40,021 nucleotides of DNA. Source: Nanobdellota archaeon. Its GTDB lineage: Archaea; Nanobdellota; Nanobdellia; Pacearchaeales; GW2011-AR1. Below are positions 16,020-22,011 of this stretch, piece by piece. A model generated the notes under the pieces. The model worked only from the letters and a program-made list of their open reading frames with translations. It did no database searches and was not told where the DNA came from. Every line of letters begins with the position of its first letter. Position 1 is the stretch's first letter. Position numbers and translations under genes: made by a program. The stretch covers positions 1 to 40,021 of the forward strand of contig JADFNI010000004.1 in the NCBI GenBank assembly GCA_022563455.1, in the 5' to 3' direction.

Positions 16020-16210
16020 ACATTCCACTTTTCCATGAGGTATGACCCTGGAAAAATGAGATATTTTTGATCTGATCTGCTTAAGGGATTTGTCTATAAG
16101 GGTTTTTAAATTAGAAGTCTTTTTAAATGAATTTTGTTAGAAATTATTATAATGGCTTTTCCAGAGCAATTAAAAACGTAAATGTTTTGTTTTGGTTAGT
16201 CGTTTTCAAT

Positions 16211-16282
16211 GGCTCTGTAGCTCAGCGGTAGAGCGCCGCTCTCATGAGGCGGAGGCCGGGAGGTCAGCACTCCCCAGAGCCA
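16211..16282 (+). tRNA. tRNA with CAT anticodon (Met or Ile2), atypical
   Basis: Acceptor GGCTCTG/CAGAGCC is perfect, the D arm GCTC-AGCGGTA-GAGC is canonical, the anticodon stem CCGCT/GGCGG closes on loop CTCATGA with anticodon CAT, and the T stem GGGAG/CTCCC is perfect. The T loop, however, is GTCAGCA rather than TTCRANY (G at 54 and 58), and position 37 is G where A is expected beside CAU. An oligo-T run (16284-16288) follows. Confidence 0.8.
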
Positions 16283-16333
16283 TTTTTCTTTTTCAAAATA
16301 GTTATAAAGGCTATTGTAGTTTATCTAAATAGA

Positions 16334-16663
16334 ATGGTGTTTGGAATATTTAATGAAAGTCTTAATAATCTTTTAGGCATTTTGCCTCCGTATTTTTCTG
16401 AGAATGTTGAGTGGTTTCTTGCTATTTTGAAAGCTCTTGGAATTTTGGCAGTTGTTTATTTGTCATATCTTATTACTATGGTCTGCCTTAATGTTCGTAA
16501 AGTTAGGCAGCTTGGAAAAATTAGAGCGCGTATGGAGAATATTGATTCTAAATTGGACTTGTTGATTAAGAAAGAAAAGATTAGAGTTCCTAAGAGCTTA
16601 ATAACGGTTTCTTCTACAAAGGTTGGGTTTTGGGAAAAGATTATGAAAAGATTTTCAGAATAA
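16334..16663 (+). CDS. Small single-pass membrane protein
   Basis: A 109-residue protein with no recognised family. One strong membrane helix (WFLAILKALGILAVVYLSYLI) is followed by a charged coiled-coil-like stretch (VRKVRQLGKIRARMENIDSKLDLLIKKEKI) and a short basic tail. The start at ATG 16334 is chosen because GTTATAAAGG at 16301-16310 is centred 28 bases upstream, implying a leaderless mRNA; an open frame further upstream runs through the tRNA and is not coding. It ends 2 bases before the convergent Alba gene. Confidence 0.75.
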   Translation: MVFGIFNESLNNLLGILPPYFSENVEWFLAILKALGILAVVYLSYLITMVCLNVRKVRQLGKIRARMENIDSKLDLLIKKEKIRVPKSLITVSSTKVGFWEKIMKRFSE

Positions 16664-16665
16664 TC

Positions 16666-16971
16666 CTAGGGGTTTCTCTTAAGAATGATCTCCATTGTGG
16701 AAACATTTATTGATTTTCCTTCTTTGTTTTCGAATTTTTCGCTTCCGATTTTTACATCTTCTACAGAAATATTTTTATCTGCGAGAAATTTTCTTCTTGC
16801 AATTTCTGCTACATCAACAGCCTTTCCAATAAATTTTCCGCGTGATTTTATAATTACTTTTACTGCATTGTTTGTTGTAAATTGCATAACAACTCCAGTT
16901 ACGTAGTTGATAAATGGTTTTCCTCCAATAAAAACAATGTTTTCTCTAGTTTTTTTTAAGTTTTCAGTCAT
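16666..16971 (-). CDS. albA: Alba DNA/RNA-binding protein
   Basis: Abundant archaeal chromatin and RNA-binding protein. The hallmark ENIVFIGGKPFINYVTGVVMQF near the N-terminus, the following strand AVKVIIKSRGKFIGKAVDVAEIARRKFL and the C-terminal hairpin are clear; 101 residues is normal. The ATG at 16971 is one base after the eS17 stop, so the two are translated from one mRNA. An open frame upstream overlaps eS17 and is not needed. Confidence 0.95.
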   Translation of the reverse strand: MTENLKKTRENIVFIGGKPFINYVTGVVMQFTTNNAVKVIIKSRGKFIGKAVDVAEIARRKFLADKNISVEDVKIGSEKFENKEGKSINVSTMEIILKRNP

Positions 16972-16972
16972 C

Positions 16973-17182
16973 TTAATTGTTGTCAGTGTCATCGATAATA
17001 GTTTTCTTATTTTTTTTAAGTCTTCCGATATATCCGGCTATTTGATTTCTCATTCTTTTGCTTGGTAGGATACTCCCAAGTACCTTTTTATTTTCTTCGA
17101 ATGTATTCTTGAATGAATCTTCGGAATTTTCTAAAAGTTGCCTTGAAGTTCTCTTAATCAATTTAGTTTTGATTCTTCCCAT
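16973..17182 (-). CDS. rps17e: Ribosomal protein eS17
   Basis: Small-subunit ribosomal protein shared by archaea and eukaryotes. The start MGRIKTKLIKRTSRQLLE, the central FEENKKVLGSILPSKRMRNQIAGYIGRL and the size (69 residues) fit the short archaeal form. The leaderless start at 17182 is supported by the minus-strand TATA box CTTTTAAAG (17203-17211). It heads an operon with Alba. Confidence 0.94.
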   Translation of the reverse strand: MGRIKTKLIKRTSRQLLENSEDSFKNTFEENKKVLGSILPSKRMRNQIAGYIGRLKKNKKTIIDDTDNN

Positions 17183-17202
17183 ATTTTAACTTACGATTAG
17201 GG

Positions 17203-17211
17203 CTTTAAAAG
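17203..17211 (-). promoter_or_regulatory. TATA box of eS17-Alba operon
   Basis: CTTTTAAAG on the minus strand, centred about 25 bases before the eS17 ATG. Confidence 0.65.
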
Positions 17212-17319
17212 TATTATGGTTGCCGTTCTTTGTATTGGGATAGTTTTGTTAAAATTACTAAATGAAGTTATGAATAGATTTTGTATAATTATTTTGATCT
17301 AGGTTTATCATAGGCCTCA

Positions 17320-18192
17320 TCACATTACTTTCAATTTTATTAGGTGATTATTTTGGAGCAATTCTTTTATATTTTTTGGAGGCTCTTTTCGAATGATTAA
17401 AAGACATGGCATGTTGTTGTAGTTTCCTTGCTGAAGACATGAATTTATTTCTTCTTTTGAAATAGTCATTTTGTTTTTTGCTATTAATAAGAAATTTATA
17501 TCTCCTAGTGTTGTGGATATATTGACTTTTGCTACTATTTCCTTTTTTTCTGTTTTGATTTCTTTTAAAAATTCAATTTTTTCAGACTTAAGATATTCTT
17601 TTAGCTCAATTAAAAATTCTGGTTTTTGAATTTTAACGCTTTGGTTTTCTTTATTAAATATTTTTTCTATCTTTTTGGATTCTGTTTTTTCTTTAGGAGT
17701 TTCTTCCTTGGCTCTTGACTCAGTTTTTTCGGAGGACTTTAACTCTTCTTCAGAGGTTTCTTCTTTGTTAATTATATTTTTGATCTCCTCTTCGGGTGTG
17801 AATGCATATCTCCAAGCAATTTTATCTTGTAGTCTGAATGGTTTTGCAAAATCCTTGAGATCTCTAAGGGCCACTCTTATTCTTGGTTCTTCGGATTCGT
17901 CTATGAGGATTTTCTTTTCTTTTAACCTCATGTAAGCTTCTTTTTCAATAGATCTTAAATGTTCTACCTGATCTTCTAATTTTTTTTCTTGGCCTGGAAT
18001 TAAATATAACGGTGAAGCACCAATTTTCATATGGCTCATTTTTATATCTTTAGAATTTAGGAGTTCTGATAAAATGGCTGACGCAAAAACTGGATCCATT
18101 TCTATTGTTTTTGCAATTCTTACAGGAATTGAAGGACCTACGAGTTTTAGGTGAGACAATATTTTTTCTTTTTTTTCTTTTATATCTATCAT
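17320..18192 (-). CDS. Winged-helix protein with C-terminal nuclease-like domain
   Basis: The first 60 residues form a winged helix-turn-helix (KEKKEKILSHLKLVGPSIPVR, then TIEMDPVFASAILSELLNSKDIKMSHMKIG). A middle helical part is followed by an acidic/lysine-rich linker of about 50 residues (EETSEEELKSSEKTES) and a compact C-terminal alpha/beta domain (residues about 195-290). In that domain GDINFLLIAKNKMTISKEE has the D-x(n)-K spacing of some restriction-endonuclease-like folds, which is only suggestive. The gene points the same way as EndA and starts 46 bases after EndA ends. Probably DNA- or RNA-binding; specific role unknown. Confidence 0.6.
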   Translation of the reverse strand: MIDIKEKKEKILSHLKLVGPSIPVRIAKTIEMDPVFASAILSELLNSKDIKMSHMKIGASPLYLIPGQEKKLEDQVEHLRSIEKEAYMRLKEKKILIDESEEPRIRVALRDLKDFAKPFRLQDKIAWRYAFTPEEEIKNIINKEETSEEELKSSEKTESRAKEETPKEKTESKKIEKIFNKENQSVKIQKPEFLIELKEYLKSEKIEFLKEIKTEKKEIVAKVNISTTLGDINFLLIAKNKMTISKEEINSCLQQGNYNNMPCLLIIRKEPPKNIKELLQNNHLIKLKVM

Positions 18193-18238
18193 TAAAATAA
18201 GACTTTCAGGGAGATTATAAATTTAGCGGGGGTGGAGA

Positions 18239-18751
18239 CTATGGTTTTGTCCATTTAACTTCAAAATAAGAAACATTGTTTTCTTCATCCGTGACTGCAA
18301 TTAGTAAATTCTTTTTCGCATTGTTTGCCACTCTATTTTTTGCGGCAAAATCTTGCCAAGATAGATTTTTTGTTTCTTCTACTGGAAAAAGAATCCATTT
18401 TGAATGTTTGCTTGTTTTTCTTTCATATACCCTAAAAACTGAACCGAATTTTAAGGCAGTTTTTACGATATATCCTAAGTTTCTAAGGTCTTTAAAAACG
18501 ATGAATTTTGTCTTGAAATCTTTGTCGAGTCTTTCAAACTTTTTATTAATTTTATCGGTAGATAGTTCTTGATCTCTATGATCTAAGATTTTCATTTGAT
18601 TTTTTTCAACAAGGTATAAGGCTTCTGATCTAGAGTAATAAACTTTTTCTCCAGATTTTTCTCCAAATTTTCTTGTTGAAAAAAGATTTACTGCCTCAGT
18701 TGTATTTGAGAAGATCTTTCCAGAGATTAAATATGCTAGTATTTTTTTCAT
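18239..18751 (-). CDS. endA: tRNA-splicing endonuclease, homotetrameric type
   Basis: Cuts bulge-helix-bulge motifs to remove tRNA introns. The catalytic triad typical of the family is present: Tyr109 in GSVFRVYERK, His116 in SKHSKWILFP, and Lys147 in NNAKKNLLIAVTD. At 170 residues it is the short alpha4 form with an N-terminal domain and one catalytic domain. Its substrate is visible in this window: tRNA-Arg(TCT) at 9507-9609 has a 37/38 intron. A minus-strand TATA-like CTTATAATC lies about 25 bases upstream. It is divergent from the tRNA-Gln repeat array. Confidence 0.94.
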   Translation of the reverse strand: MKKILAYLISGKIFSNTTEAVNLFSTRKFGEKSGEKVYYSRSEALYLVEKNQMKILDHRDQELSTDKINKKFERLDKDFKTKFIVFKDLRNLGYIVKTALKFGSVFRVYERKTSKHSKWILFPVEETKNLSWQDFAAKNRVANNAKKNLLIAVTDEENNVSYFEVKWTKP

Positions 18752-18793
18752 GGTTTATAGAGTAAAAATGGGATTATAAGATTATTGGGTAGA

Positions 18794-18803
18794 TTTTTAA
18801 ATT
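18794..18803 (+). promoter_or_regulatory. TATA box upstream of the tRNA-Gln repeat array
   Basis: TTTTTAAATT is centred about 28 bases before the first repeat at 18827, so transcription is predicted to start at the first AGTCCCG and run through the array into tRNA-Gln. A second AT-rich candidate, TTTATATGG (18808-18816), would start inside unit 1. Confidence 0.5.
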
Positions 18804-18826
18804 GAGATTTATATGGTGAATTGTAA

Positions 18827-19048
18827 AGTCCCGTAGTCTAAAGTAACTTTAGAAAAGTTTCATAAAGACTACTGAACTGAAATAGAAGTCCCGTAGTCTA
18901 AGGTGACAAGCAGATGTCTCCAAAAGACAACGTGATTAAGAGTCCCGTAGTCTAAGGTGACAAGCAGATGTCTCCAAAAGACAACGTGATTAAGAGTCCC
19001 GTAGTCTAAGGTGACAAGCAGATGTCTCCAAAAGACAACGTGATTAAG
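18827..19048 (+). repeat. Tandem tRNA-half-like repeats leading into tRNA-Gln
   Basis: Four units start at 18827 (60 nt), 18887, 18941 and 18995 (54 nt each, identical by eye), and the tRNA-Gln follows in phase at 19049. Every unit begins with AGTCCCGTAGTCTA, which is the first 14 nt of the tRNA (acceptor 5' strand, linker, D-stem 5' strand). In the 54-nt units GTCT (10-13) can pair with AGAT (26-29) as a D arm, and GTCT (30-33) with AGAC (39-42) around loop CCAAA. In unit 1, TCTAAAG (11-17) pairs with CTTTAGA (21-27), and AGTTT (30-34) with AGACT (40-44) around loop CATAA. The second hairpin starts at unit position 30 in both types though the sequences differ. No unit has a T arm or the acceptor 3' strand. 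Confidence 0.85.
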
Positions 19049-19121
19049 AGTCCCGTAGTCTAGTGGTCAAGGATCTAGCCCTCTGAAGGCTGGGACCCCG
19101 GTTCGAATCCGGGCGGGACTA
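19049..19121 (+). tRNA. tRNA-Gln(CTG)
   Basis: Acceptor AGTCCCG/CGGGACT, D stem GTCT/GGAT, anticodon stem TAGCC/GGCTG with loop CTCTGAA (anticodon CTG), T arm CCCGG-TTCGAAT-CCGGG, discriminator A. The A1-T72 pair with AGTCCCG is typical of archaeal glutamine tRNAs. No intron. It is the last element of the repeat array. Confidence 0.95.
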
Positions 19122-19239
19122 TTTGAACTTGCAGTTATAACGACGTTTCGAAGAAATTTGCAAGATTACCTCCAATACTAGCGAGATTATAATATTCGAT
19201 CACGATAATTTTTAAAAGTAAGATAAACAATATTTCTTT

Positions 19240-19773
19240 ATGAAAGTATTCATTGGATCTGAAAATCCTGTAAAAATAGCTGCTGTTAGAGAATTGCTTA
19301 ATGAATATAAATTTTTAATGGATGCGAAATTATTTTCTAAAAGAATAAATTCTGAAGTCTCTGAGCAACCAAAATCTCTTGAAGAAACCGTACAAGGTGC
19401 GGTGAATCGAGCGAAAACAATCTTTTATGAATGTGATTATAGTTTTGGAATTGAAAGTGGAATGATGAAAGTTCCCCAGACAAGAACTGGAAGTATGGAT
19501 TTTTGTGCTTGTGCAATATATGATGGAGAAAGTTCTTACTTAGGATTATCGTGCGCATTTGAATTTCCAGTAGCTGTAACAAAAATGATACATGAAGAAG
19601 ACATTGATGCTAGTGAAGCATATTATAGATTGGGATTAACAAACGAAAAGGATATAGGGTCTTTACAAGGGGCAATTGGATTACTAACTAGGGGACGAAT
19701 AACTCGAAAAGATTATACCAAACAAGCTGTTAGGATGGCCTTGATTCAGTTAGAAAATAGAGACCTTTATTAA
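19240..19773 (+). CDS. Inosine/xanthosine triphosphatase (YjjX/DUF84 family)
   Basis: House-cleaning phosphatase for damaged purine nucleotides such as ITP and XTP. The family pattern is clear: SENPVKIAAVRELL at the start, VSEQPKSLEETVQGAVNRAK, then FGIESGM, and LTRGRITRKDYTKQAVRMAL near the end; 177 residues is normal. The ATG at 19240 lies 26 bases behind TTTTTAAAAG (19209-19218), implying a leaderless mRNA. It is followed closely by the alkyltransferase-like gene. Confidence 0.9.
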   Translation: MKVFIGSENPVKIAAVRELLNEYKFLMDAKLFSKRINSEVSEQPKSLEETVQGAVNRAKTIFYECDYSFGIESGMMKVPQTRTGSMDFCACAIYDGESSYLGLSCAFEFPVAVTKMIHEEDIDASEAYYRLGLTNEKDIGSLQGAIGLLTRGRITRKDYTKQAVRMALIQLENRDLY

Positions 19774-19799
19774 TATTATTTTATTGTTAGGGTGTGATA

Positions 19800-20099
19800 A
19801 TGAAAACATTCAACGAAAGGTGTTACGATAAACTGAAGAAAGTTCCTAGAGGTAGAGTTACTACATATAGGGAACTTGCACGCAGTCTTGGAACTTCTGC
19901 TTATCGGGCTGTTGGGAATGCTATGAATAAGAATCCTTATTCTCCTGAGGTTCCGTGTCATAGGGTGGTGAACAGTGATGGGAGGGTTGGTGGATATGCT
20001 GGCGGTGAGGTTGAAAAAATCCAAATGTTAAAGGGTGAAGGAATTAAGATTTCTAATGGGAAGATAGTTGATTTTGAAAAAAAGTTGTTTGTTTTCTGA
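19800..20099 (+). CDS. Methylguanine-DNA methyltransferase domain protein
   Basis: Corresponds to the C-terminal DNA-binding and catalytic domain of O6-alkylguanine-DNA alkyltransferase, which removes alkyl groups from guanine onto a cysteine. The active site PCHRVV (Cys53), the helix-turn-helix GRVTTYRELARSLG and the arginine-finger region AYRAVGNAMNKN are intact. At 99 residues it lacks the N-terminal domain, as in the small single-domain members. Because the cysteine is present (not PWHR as in alkyltransferase-like proteins) it should be catalytic. GGTG at 19791-19794 lies 5 nt before the ATG at 19800, favoured over the in-frame GTG at 19794. Confidence 0.88.
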   Translation: MKTFNERCYDKLKKVPRGRVTTYRELARSLGTSAYRAVGNAMNKNPYSPEVPCHRVVNSDGRVGGYAGGEVEKIQMLKGEGIKISNGKIVDFEKKLFVF

Positions 20100-20123
20100 A
20101 TTTTTCAAAATTTTTATCCATAG

Positions 20124-20133
20124 GTTTTTAAAG
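20124..20133 (+). promoter_or_regulatory. TATA box of the eL41 transcript
   Basis: GTTTTTAAAG is centred 26 bases before an ATG at 20155, so the transcript probably starts at the 14-codon mini-ORF ahead of eL41. Confidence 0.6.
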
Positions 20134-20154
20134 TGAATTTTGTGATTATTTGTT

Positions 20155-20199
20155 ATGAAAAGTAAGGGCAAAAGTTCTTTCGATTCTTTTTACAAATAA
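20155..20199 (+). CDS. 14-codon leader mini-ORF before eL41
   Basis: MKSKGKSSFDSFYK followed by TAA. Its ATG is at the predicted transcription start and its stop is separated by one base from the ATG at 20201, an arrangement suited to translational coupling. No homology is recognised; it may simply be a leader. Confidence 0.35.
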   Translation: MKSKGKSSFDSFYK

Positions 20200-20200
20200 A

Positions 20201-20311
20201 ATGAAGAGATCTAGTAGACGATGGAAAAAGAAAGGTCAAATGCGTTGGAAGTGGCAGCGTAAGAGACTTAAAAAGGAAAAGCGAAAAAGGAAGCTTAAGA
20301 GGGGAAGGTAG
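20201..20311 (+). CDS. rpl41e: Ribosomal protein eL41-like
   Basis: A 36-codon frame starting MKRSSRRWKKKGQ and continuing MRWKWQRKRLKKEKRKRKLK then RGR. From the internal ATG at 20240 the product is a 23-residue Arg/Lys-rich helix with tryptophans near the start, matching the pattern of eL41 (M-R-x-K-W-x-x-K-R-x-R-R-L-K), the smallest ribosomal protein, which bridges the two subunits. Either start is possible; the longer one is one base after the preceding mini-ORF. Identification rests on size and pattern because the protein is too short for more. Confidence 0.75.
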   Translation: MKRSSRRWKKKGQMRWKWQRKRLKKEKRKRKLKRGR

Positions 20312-20381
20312 CTAGGTCTTATTCTCGGCCTTATTAACTTATTATCGAAATTGTTAAATACTCTATTTTTTCTTCATATGG

Positions 20382-20963
20382 ATGAAGAATGTGGTTAATT
20401 TTTTATTTGAGATTGGGATTTTGGCTAAAACTCCACGTAGTGGATTTCATTTTTTAGGGACTGGAGACCAGTCAGTATCTGAACATTTGCTTAGAACTGT
20501 CTTTGTTGGTTATTCTTTGGCTTCCCTTAGTAAGGATGTTGATGTAGATAAGGTTTTGAAGATGTGTCTTTTTCATGATTTGGCTGAAGCTAGGGTATCT
20601 GACTTAAATTACATTCATCAAAAGTATGTGGAGAAAAAAGAAGAAATTGCTATTAATGATTTAACAGAGACCCTCCCCTTCGGAAACGATATAAAAGAAA
20701 TTTTGGAAGAATATGAAAAGAGGGAGAGTAAGGAAGCGATTCTTGCAAAAGATGCAGATAATATTGAGTGGATTTTGTCATTGAAGGAACAATTTGATAC
20801 AGGAAATTCGAAGGCAAAAGATTGGATAGATATTGCAATTAACAGACTTAAGACAGAAGTTGGGAAAAAGATGGGTGAGGAAGTAGTTAATACGAGTTCT
20901 GATGATTGGTGGTTTTCAAATAAGAAAGATGATTGGTGGGTAAACCGTAATAGGGATAAGTAG
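20382..20963 (+). CDS. HD-domain 5'-nucleotidase-like phosphohydrolase
   Basis: Resembles the YfbR/HDDC2 family, which dephosphorylates deoxynucleoside monophosphates. The metal-binding residues are visible: His35 in SVSEHLLRTVFVGYS, the HD pair His65-Asp66 followed by Glu69 in CLFHDLAEARVSDL, and a later Asp in AKDADNIEWIL. The C-terminus carries an odd Trp/Asp-rich tail with a near repeat (DDWWFSNKK, DDWWVNRN). The ATG at 20382 follows TTGTTAAATA (20351-20360), itself preceded by a BRE-like CGAAA, so a leaderless start is likely. Its place beside RFC and near thyA/nrdJ fits a role in balancing dNTP pools (inference). Confidence 0.85.
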   Translation: MKNVVNFLFEIGILAKTPRSGFHFLGTGDQSVSEHLLRTVFVGYSLASLSKDVDVDKVLKMCLFHDLAEARVSDLNYIHQKYVEKKEEIAINDLTETLPFGNDIKEILEEYEKRESKEAILAKDADNIEWILSLKEQFDTGNSKAKDWIDIAINRLKTEVGKKMGEEVVNTSSDDWWFSNKKDDWWVNRNRDK

Positions 20964-20982
20964 TTTTGCTTAGCACAATAAT

Positions 20983-20992
20983 GCTTATAAAG
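20983..20992 (+). promoter_or_regulatory. TATA box of the RFC operon
   Basis: GCTTATAAAG centred 25 bases before ATG 21013; it favours that start over an upstream TTG at 20998. Confidence 0.65.
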
Positions 20993-21012
20993 AGGGCTTG
21001 ACTTTTTTTCTG

Positions 21013-22011
21013 ATGAGTGTTGGATTTGATTCTGAGGTATGGACTGAGAAATATCGTCCGAAGAAATTTGAAGATATGGTTGGTCAGGTGGAGATTATTA
21101 AGAGAGTTAAGGCACTCACGAATTCATTAAATATTCCTCATCTTCTTTTTGCGGGGCCTGCTGGAACTGGAAAATCTACTCTTGCACTTATTATTGTTAA
21201 AACTTTATTTGGGGAGTCTTGGAGAGAGAATTATTTGGAGCTTAATGCATCAGATGAGCGAGGGATTGATGTTATTCGACAAAAAGTTAAAGATTTTGCT
21301 AGGACGAAGGCTATTGGGGATGTTCCCTTCAAGATAATATTCTTAGATGAAGCTGATGCACTGACAAGAGAAGCCCAGCAAGCACTTAGACGAACTATGG
21401 AGAATTATACGTCTACTTGTAGGTTTGTTATGTCTTGTAATTATTCTTCCAAGATACTAGATCCAATACAATCTAGGGCGGTTGTGTTTCGTTTTCAGCT
21501 TTTAGAAAAGAAGGACATTAAGAGAAGGGTTGATTTGATTAGTGATGGAGAGGGTTTGTCGATTACTGCTGATGCGTTTGATGTTTTGTATGAAGCTAGC
21601 GAGGGAGATTGTAGACGAGTCATTAATCTTTTGCAGGCGACGGCGTCAATTTCACCAAATATTACTCCAGATCTTGTGAATACGATTGTTTCTAAGGCTA
21701 AGCCATCAGACATAAAAATTGTATTAGACTATGCTCTTAGTGGGGACTTTGTTAGTTCTAGAGAAAAACTTCTGGATATAATGCTTAAGGAATCAATCTC
21801 TGGACAAGATGTTATAAAGGCTATTCAAAAAGAGGTTTGGAATTTGCCAATTGATAATTCTTTGAAGGTGAAGCTTACTGAAAAAACTGGGGAGGCTGAG
21901 TTTAGACTTGTTGAAGGGAGTGACGAATTTATTCAGTTAGAAGCTCTTTTAGCTGGATTTATACTAGCTGGTGAAGGTGGGATTAAGGAAAAAAAAATAG
22001 GAGATATTTAG
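21013..22011 (+). CDS. rfcS: Replication factor C small subunit
   Basis: Clamp-loader ATPase that, with the large subunit, opens the PCNA ring onto primed DNA. N-terminal WTEKYRPKKFEDMVGQ (RFC box), Walker A GPAGTGKST at 48-56, Walker B LDEADAL, sensor SCNYSSKI and the arginine-finger segment IQSRAVVFRF are present; the usual SRC reads SRA here. The C-terminal helical collar is complete and total length (332) is normal. The large-subunit ATG follows the stop directly (TAGATG). Confidence 0.95.
   Translation: MSVGFDSEVWTEKYRPKKFEDMVGQVEIIKRVKALTNSLNIPHLLFAGPAGTGKSTLALIIVKTLFGESWRENYLELNASDERGIDVIRQKVKDFARTKAIGDVPFKIIFLDEADALTREAQQALRRTMENYTSTCRFVMSCNYSSKILDPIQSRAVVFRFQLLEKKDIKRRVDLISDGEGLSITADAFDVLYEASEGDCRRVINLLQATASISPNITPDLVNTIVSKAKPSDIKIVLDYALSGDFVSSREKLLDIMLKESISGQDVIKAIQKEVWNLPIDNSLKVKLTEKTGEAEFRLVEGSDEFIQLEALLAGFILAGEGGIKEKKIGDI

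Noticed and set aside
16152..16181. 9-codon ORF (MAFPEQLKT) before the CAT tRNA
   Set aside because: Too short to support without conservation data; no downstream gene for it to regulate.
16244..16333. N-terminal extension of the small membrane protein through the tRNA
   Set aside because: The frame lies within the tRNA gene; the TATA box at 16301-16310 fits the ATG at 16334.
17217..17303. 28-codon hydrophobic ORF (MVAVLCIGIVLLKLLNEVMN...)
   Set aside because: The nearest TATA box belongs to eS17 on the other strand and is too close to this ATG; no other support.
18827..19048. CRISPR array
   Set aside because: Units 2-4 are identical over the whole 54 nt, with no variable spacers, and the shared segment is tRNA-Gln sequence. 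No cas gene is nearby.
18827..19048. C/D box sRNA cluster
   Set aside because: GTGATTA resembles a C box, but no CTGA box is present in the 54-nt units; only unit 1 has CTGA.
19800..20099. Alkyltransferase-like (ATL) protein without catalytic cysteine
   Set aside because: The active site reads PCHR, so the catalytic cysteine is present.
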